This document shows, piece by piece, positions 8,768 to 13,228 of a DNA stretch of 13,228 bases (positions are counted from its first letter, which is position 1; each line of letters begins with the position of its first letter). The position numbers and the translations under genes were made by a program. The stretch covers positions 1 through 13,228 of the forward strand of contig AUXH01000537.1 of the NCBI GenBank assembly GCA_000482145.1. Direction: 5' to 3'. The notes under the pieces were generated by a model. The model was not told the origin of the DNA and made no database searches. It worked only from the letters and a program-made list of their open reading frames with translations. Source of the DNA: Strigomonas culicis. Its lineage: Eukaryota; Euglenozoa; Kinetoplastea; Trypanosomatida; Trypanosomatidae.

Positions 8768-8965
8768 TTAAAAAAAGAGCATTATACATCTCTTACTTTT
8801 TTCTTCTGGTTTCTTCATGAAACACTCTAACATGCATAAACAAATACATGCATTCGTGAAAAGGGTAATAATAAAAATGATGATGATGATAGTATTCAAA
8901 ATGCAAAGCACATATAAAAAAGGGGAAGAAAAAACGTGGTGGCGCAGGAAGCAACACTGCTGCAT
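8768..8965 (-). CDS. Doubtful small ORF, one predicted membrane segment
   Basis: This 65-codon frame starts at the first ATG after an AG (8969-8968) that ends an unusually long pyrimidine tract. Its product would be Cys-rich near the start, have one hydrophobic stretch (about residues 20-45, including five consecutive Ile), and a basic tail with MKKPEEKSKR. Against it: codon use is AT-rich, unlike every other gene here; part of the hydrophobic stretch is simply an ATC microsatellite; and I recognise no family. It could be a real small membrane protein, but a chance frame in a U-rich UTR is more likely. Confidence 0.15.
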   Translation of the reverse strand: MQQCCFLRHHVFSSPFLYVLCILNTIIIIIFIITLFTNACICLCMLECFMKKPEEKSKRCIMLFF

Positions 8966-8967
8966 CG

Positions 8968-9118
8968 CTCGACGCATAGAGTGAAACAAGCGCGAAAGAA
9001 GAATAACAAAAAAAAAAGAAGTAGTAGAAAGGTACGGATGAAAAAAAAAAAGAGAGGGGGAAAGAAAAGTACAAAGGGGAAGAAAACAAAAAAAAGGACT
9101 ATAAAAAAAGTTTTTACT
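8968..9118 (-). promoter_or_regulatory. Very long polypyrimidine tract followed by AG, no clear target gene
   Basis: On the minus strand about 120 bases (9118-8995) are nearly all T and C, with few purine breaks. A short mixed stretch follows, with AGs at 8969-8968 and beyond. It sits about 200 bases past the UNC119 stop and about 1 kb before the TBC start. In kinetoplastids such tracts also set polyadenylation of the upstream gene, so it may define the UNC119 3' end, a distal TBC acceptor, or an undetected transcript. Confidence 0.45.
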
Positions 9119-9316
9119 TTGCTTGCGTTCTTTTTTTACTATTTATGTTGTCCTTATTTCTCACTTTCCTCCATATTAATGTGCTCTTCCACTCCCAATT
9201 CATTCTACGTATGCTCTTTTTTTATCTTACTCTTTTTTCTTCTTCTTCTTTTTCGTTTGTTGATGCTCTCATTTCCATACTTTTTTATTATTGATTTCCT
9301 TCTTTCTCCTTTTCAC

Positions 9317-9910
9317 CTACAAATCCTCCCCGTCATACGCGTAGAACGCCTTATTGTGCATGATGAGCTCGTCGCCGACAAAGTAGAAGCTATCACTGAC
9401 GGTCTCGAACGGGCTCTTGATGATGGCGTCGCGCCACTCCTGGTTCAGCTTGGGCATGTCGTAGATGGCCTCCCACGTGTTGGTGGAGTGCGGGATGCAG
9501 AAGTTGAACTTGAAGTCGAAGCTCTTGATGAGCACGTTGCGGAAGTAATGGCGCTCGATCATGCGGAAGTTGGGAACGGGCTGGTCGCCGTTGACACCGA
9601 ACACCAGCTTCGCGCCGATGGCGCCCTTCGAGAGAAAGGAGGAGGGGAAGCGGTAGTGGATGGAGCGGCAGCTCGTCTCCTGCTCCTTCGTCAGGTAGGG
9701 GATGCGGCGCTCGAACTCTGCGTAGTCTTCCGCGCTGCGCTCGACGTCAAAGACGACCTTGTTCGTGTCCATATCGCGGATCGTGAAGCGGTAGAACTCA
9801 ATGTGGTAGCGGTTCGCGACGAGGGGGCAGAGAAAGCCATCCGTGGGGCCCGTCAGCGACATGACGTAGTCCGGCGTGATGCGCGCGGGGGTGGGGTTGG
9901 GAGCGGTCAT
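9317..9910 (-). CDS. UNC119: UNC119 lipid-binding chaperone (GMP-PDE delta family)
   Basis: This 197-residue protein belongs to the UNC119/PDE6-delta beta-sandwich family. UNC119 binds N-myristoylated cargo and is known in animals to deliver it to cilia, with release by ARL3-GTP; in a trypanosomatid the likely destination is the flagellum, which is inference. The whole sequence aligns with the family: ITPDYVMSL (11-19), FYRFTIRDMD (39-48), NFRMIERHYFRN (114-125), SFDFKFNFCIP (130-140), SDSFYFVGDELIMHNKAFY (172-190). A charged insert lies at about 57-80. I chose ATG 9910-9908: in-frame ATGs at 10024 and 9973 lie before or inside the acceptor region, and the preceding residues (LALPLPPPSLS) are a translated pyrimidine tract. 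An upstream acceptor at 10063-10062 would permit the longer 235-residue form, so that remains possible. Confidence 0.95.
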   Translation of the reverse strand: MTAPNPTPARITPDYVMSLTGPTDGFLCPLVANRYHIEFYRFTIRDMDTNKVVFDVERSAEDYAEFERRIPYLTKEQETSCRSIHYRFPSSFLSKGAIGAKLVFGVNGDQPVPNFRMIERHYFRNVLIKSFDFKFNFCIPHSTNTWEAIYDMPKLNQEWRDAIIKSPFETVSDSFYFVGDELIMHNKAFYAYDGEDL

Positions 9911-10271
9911 CTTGGTGAGGCGGGGGAGGGGGGTGGGCGTGGGTAGTCCTAACTGAGCGGCAGTGCAACTCATTTTAAGTTGAGAAAGAGAGGGAGGGGG
10001 GAGAGGGAGAGCAAGCATAATCATAATTAAAAGGGCATCTTTCTTGGTGTTGTTGTTGCTGCTGTTGGAAAAAGAGAGAAGAAGGGAGTGATATGCTCAG
10101 AATATTTTTGTCTGTTTGTTTATTTGATTTCTTTTTTTTTTTAATGAGTGTATACAAAGTATCTAATAGTACACGTTTGATCTCTAACGAATAGGATTGA
10201 TTATTCCTTTTAATTATTATTGTAGATCTAAAAAAAAAAAGAAGAGTTAGTGTAAAGTTCAACGTTGTCTG
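9911..10271. other. Intergenic region between ubiquitin-like gene and UNC119
   Basis: This 361-base gap holds the 3'UTR of the ubiquitin-like gene and the UNC119 5'UTR. Its left third is GC-richer and pyrimidine-rich in transcript sense; the rest is AT-rich with A- and T-runs. It contains the UNC119 acceptors and nothing else I can support. Confidence 0.7.
9953..10011 (-). promoter_or_regulatory. Spliced-leader acceptor region for UNC119
   Basis: On the minus strand a C/T tract (10011-9982) is followed by AGs at 9970-9969, 9954-9953 (CTCAG) and 9950-9949. The first of these lies directly after the ATG at 9973-9971 and would cut that ATG off. After any of the three, the next in-frame ATG is 9910. 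A second tract further upstream ends in CAACAG at 10063-10062; it would place a three-codon upstream ORF (ATG at about 10038) before the longer frame. Confidence 0.6.
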
Positions 10272-11489
10272 TCAGCTCATCAAGTACCCTCGGACCTCAC
10301 TACGCTCGTGGCCGATCTGCACATCCGCGCTCAGCACGCGCTGCATCTGTTGCAATTTGCGCTGCTCCTTTTCGTTCTGCAGTGAAAGAAACAGCTCCTC
10401 CCGTTCGCAGTGCATGCGTTCGTACAAGATCTTGTCCTGCTCCATCTGAATCTCCAGGAACTTCATCTCGCGCTCATTCTGAAAGCGCACCCGCTCCATC
10501 TCCCAGATCTCATCCCTCCGCTTCATCATCTCCTCCAGCGCCTCGCAGGAGAGAACACGAGGCGGGGCGGGATCCACGCAGCTCGTTTCCACCGCATACG
10601 CCGCCGCCGGCTCCCGTGTCGGGCGCGGGTCGGCGTAGGGGATCACGCCGCCGCGCGGCAGCGGCGGCGGGACCGGTGCGTCGGCGGGCGACGAGTAGGG
10701 GTGCAGGCGCGACGCGTGGGGGTGCGGCGTGGCGTCCACCGCCGCGTCGGGACTAAACGGCAGCAGCGGCCGGCCCCACGCGCGCGGGCGGCCATCAAAG
10801 CGCTGCACCGGCGGCGGCTGGCGCGCGTCGAAGAAGGCGCGGTCGTCCGCCGCGTGGGGCGGCACGTCGCTCTCGTGGGTGGTCGTGGCGCTCTCGCGTA
10901 GCGGAGCCGCCGCCGCGTCCAGCGTCGAGCGCAGCAGCGAGGATGACGCCACCGCGGGAGCGCTCACCAGCGGCGGCGGCTCCCGCTCATACCGGCCGTC
11001 CGGCGGCGGCGCCCGCTCCTCCCGAAACGGAGGGCCATCCACGGGTTGCCGCTGCTGCGACGGCGGGGGTGTCGGTGGGTGCTGCGCGCGGTGTGGAGTG
11101 TAGTAGGAGGAAGCGAAGGAGGCCTCTCGGCCAGCAGGAGCGGGGGCGGCCGGGGACTCCTGCGCCGCGTCGTAAAGCGTAATGGTCTCGCCATCTTTCA
11201 AATCCAACGACGGTGCCATGCCCGCGTCGGCGTCACGCGCGGCCTCGCTCATGTCGTGGACGACGTCGTGCACAGCGATGCGCTGCCGCGCCGCAGGGAC
11301 CTTGCTGACGCTCTCCACGTACGCGGCGAGCTGCGGCAGCGTCAGCTTCTTCAGGTTGCCGTCGAACACGAGGTGGTAGACGAGGCCCTTGGCGAGGTGC
11401 CGCACGGTGATGGTGCTGCGCGCCGGCGGCACGCTGAAGGACGGCGGGCTCCGCTGAGAGAGCGTGCTCGTGGGTGAGTTGGATGGCAT
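10272..11489 (-). CDS. Ubiquitin-like domain and coiled-coil protein, function unknown
   Basis: I do not recognise this 405-residue protein as a named family. Residues about 25-108 look like a ubiquitin-like fold: a first strand (STITVRHL), a second (LVYHLVFDG), a helix (LTLPQLAAYVESVSKV), and a closing segment LDLKDGETITLYD that resembles the end of ubiquitin-like domains. There is no terminal Gly-Gly, so it is a fixed domain and not a conjugated tag. Residues about 110-310 are Pro/Ala/Arg-rich and probably disordered. Residues about 313-385 are a charged helix (EEMMKRRDEIWEMERVRFQN onward), likely a coiled coil for self-association or partner binding. I start at ATG 11489-11487: the frame extends upstream to 11609, but those 40 codons cover the acceptor tract, read as SFSLSLVFFLSCYYYY. 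The ubiquitin-like call rests on pattern only. Confidence 0.8.
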   Translation of the reverse strand: MPSNSPTSTLSQRSPPSFSVPPARSTITVRHLAKGLVYHLVFDGNLKKLTLPQLAAYVESVSKVPAARQRIAVHDVVHDMSEAARDADAGMAPSLDLKDGETITLYDAAQESPAAPAPAGREASFASSYYTPHRAQHPPTPPPSQQRQPVDGPPFREERAPPPDGRYEREPPPLVSAPAVASSSLLRSTLDAAAAPLRESATTTHESDVPPHAADDRAFFDARQPPPVQRFDGRPRAWGRPLLPFSPDAAVDATPHPHASRLHPYSSPADAPVPPPLPRGGVIPYADPRPTREPAAAYAVETSCVDPAPPRVLSCEALEEMMKRRDEIWEMERVRFQNEREMKFLEIQMEQDKILYERMHCEREELFLSLQNEKEQRKLQQMQRVLSADVQIGHERSEVRGYLMS

Positions 11490-11500
11490 TCTAGTTTTAC

Positions 11501-11572
11501 CTGCACACGAAAGAGAACCGTAATAATAATAACAAGAAAGAAAGAAAACGAGAGAAAGAGAGAAAGAGACGA
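11501..11572 (-). promoter_or_regulatory. Spliced-leader acceptor for the ubiquitin-like gene
   Basis: On the minus strand a long CT/TTTC tract (about 11572-11530) is followed by a T/A stretch and TGTGCAG, with the AG at 11502-11501. Eleven bases later comes the ATG at 11489. Another AG lies at 11492-11491, two bases from the ATG. Confidence 0.7.
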
Positions 11573-11768
11573 CGACATAGTGAGTTATCACATACAATAC
11601 CTTGTACACACCACTGTTGATATGCTTTTGTTTGTTTGCTCACTTGGCTGTCCGTGTTAGTGTTTTCTGCGTGTTTTGCTTCTCAGTTCCGTTATGCCTT
11701 CTTAGCTTTGCACTCTTCCTAACTGCCGTGTTTATTAGCGAAGTTATTAAAAGATGTTTTTAAAGGAA

Positions 11769-11788
11769 TTAATAATAATAATAATAAT
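11769..11788. repeat. (TAA)n trinucleotide microsatellite
   Basis: About six to seven TAA/AAT units in the 3'UTR or intergenic region downstream of the dehydrogenase gene. Confidence 0.85.
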
Positions 11789-12067
11789 CACAAAAACGTA
11801 TTGAGAACATTACCTGAAAAGGGTTAGATTCAGAGTATACAACAGGTAACCCACACAAAGGGAACAAGAAAAAGAAAATAATATTGGTATTCAACCATAA
11901 AAATACACCCAGAAAATGTCCCTTTGCCGTGGAAAAGAAAACACACTAAACCTGTCTTGTGAGAGAAGAGAGTCCTCATTTCTTTTTCTTTTTTTTAAAT
12001 CACACATCTCTTTACTGTTTCTCTTTACATCGCACCTTCAAGAGAAACCAAAGGTGAGTAACACAGA

Positions 12068-12083
12068 CAGAGAGAGAGAGAGA
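12068..12083. repeat. (AG)n dinucleotide run
   Basis: About eight AG units on the plus strand, a (CT) run in transcript sense, 16 bases past the stop codon of the dehydrogenase gene. Confidence 0.85.
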
Positions 12084-12098
12084 CATGGACAGATGTCT

Positions 12099-13228
12099 TC
12101 ATATGTGCGCGAGTGGGTACAGCTGCTGCTGGCAAGGGTAGAAGGTGCCCGCGTTCAGCCGGTTGGCAGGGTCCAGCGCCGCCTTGATCTTCTCCTGCAC
12201 CCCGATGTGCGTCGCGCCGTGCTCCGCCGTCACCAGGTGCACCTTGCCCACGCCGATGCCGTGCTCGCCCGAGACCGTGCCGCCCAGCTCGATCGCACGC
12301 TTGATGATGCGGTGCTCCAGCGCCGTCAGCTCCTTGAACTCCTGCTCGTTCGCGAAGGGAATGTTGAGATGGAAATTGGCATCCGAGATGTGCGCGCAGA
12401 TCAGACACTTCTTGCCATCTTCCTTGAAGATCTGCTCTGTGAAGGCGATAATCTCCGTCAGCTTCGTCAGCGGCACGCAGATATCGGCCGTGAACACGCG
12501 CTCCGGCTTCGCCTTTTTGCGAAAATTCATGGCTGCGAGGAGGCACTTACGGCGCGCCGACCAGTAGTGGTCCAGCTCCCTCCCCGCCTTCAGATACTTC
12601 ACCACGCGCGCGCGACCAACGTCCTTGAAAATACTTTCAATGAACTTGTAATCTTTCTTCACGTCCCGCAGCCAGCGGTCTCTACTCGTGAACTCGAGCA
12701 GCACCGTGGCGACGGTGGGGAGGGAGAGGTTGCTGTATTGGTTCGTCGACTCCACATTGGGTCCATTCATCATCTCGCAGCGCACGAGGCTGCGGATGCG
12801 ATCGCTCTGCTGCCGCATCGCCACAACGGCACGCACCGCGTCCTCCGTCTTCTCGAACGCGGCGTAGGCGCCCGCACTGTACTTCTCGTGCGCGAAGAGC
12901 CGGAAGCAGACCTTCGTGACGACGCCCAGCGTGCCCTCGCTGCCGATGTACAGCTGCGTCAGCTCCAGCCCGGAGGCGCTCTTGCGCACCATCGGTCGCG
13001 TCTGGAACACCTCGCCCCTGTAGTTCACCACCGTCAGCGTGATGACGTTCTCGCGCGTCGTGCCGTAGCGCAGCGTCGACATGCCGCTGCCGGACGTCGA
13101 CACCATGCCGCCCACGCACGGGTTCGACGCGGGGTCCGGGCCGAAGTGGCGGTCGTGCTTCGCGCACGCCTCGTTCAGCTCCAGCTTCTTCACGCCCGCG
13201 CCCGCCCACACGCACCCGTTCGCCAGGT
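12099..13228 (-). CDS. D-lactate dehydrogenase-like FAD oxidoreductase, N-terminus cut by right edge
   Basis: Here are 375 codons of the C-terminal part, ending in TGA at 12101-12099. The enzyme should oxidise D-lactate or a related D-2-hydroxyacid using FAD, passing electrons to cytochrome c or the quinone chain; members are usually mitochondrial. The end of the FAD-binding domain shows NPCVGGMVSTSGSGMSTLRY and YIGSEGTLGVVTK. The C-terminal FAD-oxidase domain shows AHISDANFH (H279 and H286, numbered from the first complete codon in the window), the expected metal and substrate site, and SGEHGIGVGK (E321, H322). The closing segment is LDPANRLNAGTFYP. RYGTTRENV fits the LDHD/GlcD group; a D-2-hydroxyglutarate dehydrogenase is the main alternative. 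In the metal loop, the usual H-x-G-D-G-N-x-H is H-I-S-D-A-N-F-H. The protein ends in AHI, close to but not a standard peroxisomal signal. Probably 100-150 N-terminal residues, with any transit peptide, lie outside the window. Confidence 0.92.
   Translation of the reverse strand, partial: LANGCVWAGAGVKKLELNEACAKHDRHFGPDPASNPCVGGMVSTSGSGMSTLRYGTTRENVITLTVVNYRGEVFQTRPMVRKSASGLELTQLYIGSEGTLGVVTKVCFRLFAHEKYSAGAYAAFEKTEDAVRAVVAMRQQSDRIRSLVRCEMMNGPNVESTNQYSNLSLPTVATVLLEFTSRDRWLRDVKKDYKFIESIFKDVGRARVVKYLKAGRELDHYWSARRKCLLAAMNFRKKAKPERVFTADICVPLTKLTEIIAFTEQIFKEDGKKCLICAHISDANFHLNIPFANEQEFKELTALEHRIIKRAIELGGTVSGEHGIGVGKVHLVTAEHGATHIGVQEKIKAALDPANRLNAGTFYPCQQQLYPLAHI

Larger units (their letters stand above)
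7937..9316. other. Long AT-rich intergenic region between TBC gene and UNC119
   Basis: At 1,380 bases this is the largest gap. The plus strand is strongly T-rich at about 8480-8690 and 9118-9310, and A/G-rich at about 8930-9118, so the purine/pyrimidine bias flips several times. The A/G-rich part is a very long polypyrimidine tract in transcript sense. Apart from one doubtful small ORF, the frames here code for homopolymer-derived sequence (poly-Phe, poly-Lys). I see no tRNA or snoRNA that I could defend. Confidence 0.7.
11490..12098. other. Intergenic region between dehydrogenase and ubiquitin-like gene
   Basis: This 609-base gap holds the 3'UTR of the dehydrogenase and the acceptor region of the next gene. 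It contains an AG dinucleotide run (12069-12083), an AAT trinucleotide run (about 11769-11788), and otherwise unremarkable AT-rich sequence. No frame or RNA gene is supported. Confidence 0.7.

Noticed and set aside
8873..8892. An ATGATGATGATG run resembling a snoRNA C box
   Set aside because: It is a trinucleotide microsatellite. I found no D box, C'/D' pair or terminal stem around it.
13209..13211. A GTG near the right edge as a possible start of the dehydrogenase
   Set aside because: The frame stays open upstream to the edge and begins in the middle of the FAD-binding domain, so the true start lies outside the window.

Overview
The window reads as nuclear DNA of a kinetoplastid protist (a trypanosomatid). 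All seven protein genes I can support lie on the minus strand. None needs an intron. Each of the six complete or 5'-complete genes has a pyrimidine-rich tract followed by AG shortly before its ATG, the usual layout for spliced-leader trans-splicing of a polycistronic transcript. Coding regions are GC-rich by eye, while the gaps are AT-rich and full of homopolymers and microsatellites. The species cannot be fixed from the sequence alone.

Layout in transcription order (right to left): the C-terminal three quarters or so of a D-lactate dehydrogenase-like FAD enzyme, cut by the right edge (12099-13228); a protein with an N-terminal ubiquitin-like fold, a Pro-rich middle and a C-terminal coiled coil (10272-11489); an UNC119 lipid-cargo chaperone (9317-9910); a 1.4 kb AT-rich gap with an unusually long polypyrimidine tract and one doubtful small ORF; a Gyp1/TBC1D22-type Rab GTPase-activating protein (5255-7936); the nucleolar rRNA 2'-O-methyltransferase SPB1 (1961-4789); the spliceosomal core protein SmB (1011-1340); and the N-terminus of an unrecognised protein built from tandem repeats rich in Arg-Asp dipeptides, cut by the left edge (1-473).

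The products do not form one pathway: RNA processing (SmB, SPB1), membrane and lipidated-protein traffic (TBC, UNC119) and D-2-hydroxyacid oxidation. That is normal for trypanosomatid clusters, where co-transcription does not imply shared function.

For three genes (TBC, UNC119, ubiquitin-like) the longest ORF starts too early. The extra codons are the splice-acceptor polypyrimidine tract read as protein, so I chose the first ATG after the acceptor AG. I saw no tRNA, rRNA, CRISPR array or transposon. I found no clear sign of an undescribed multi-gene system. The best leads are the edge-truncated Arg-Asp repeat protein, the orphan polypyrimidine tract near 9000-9118, and the lineage-specific insertion inside the TBC domain.
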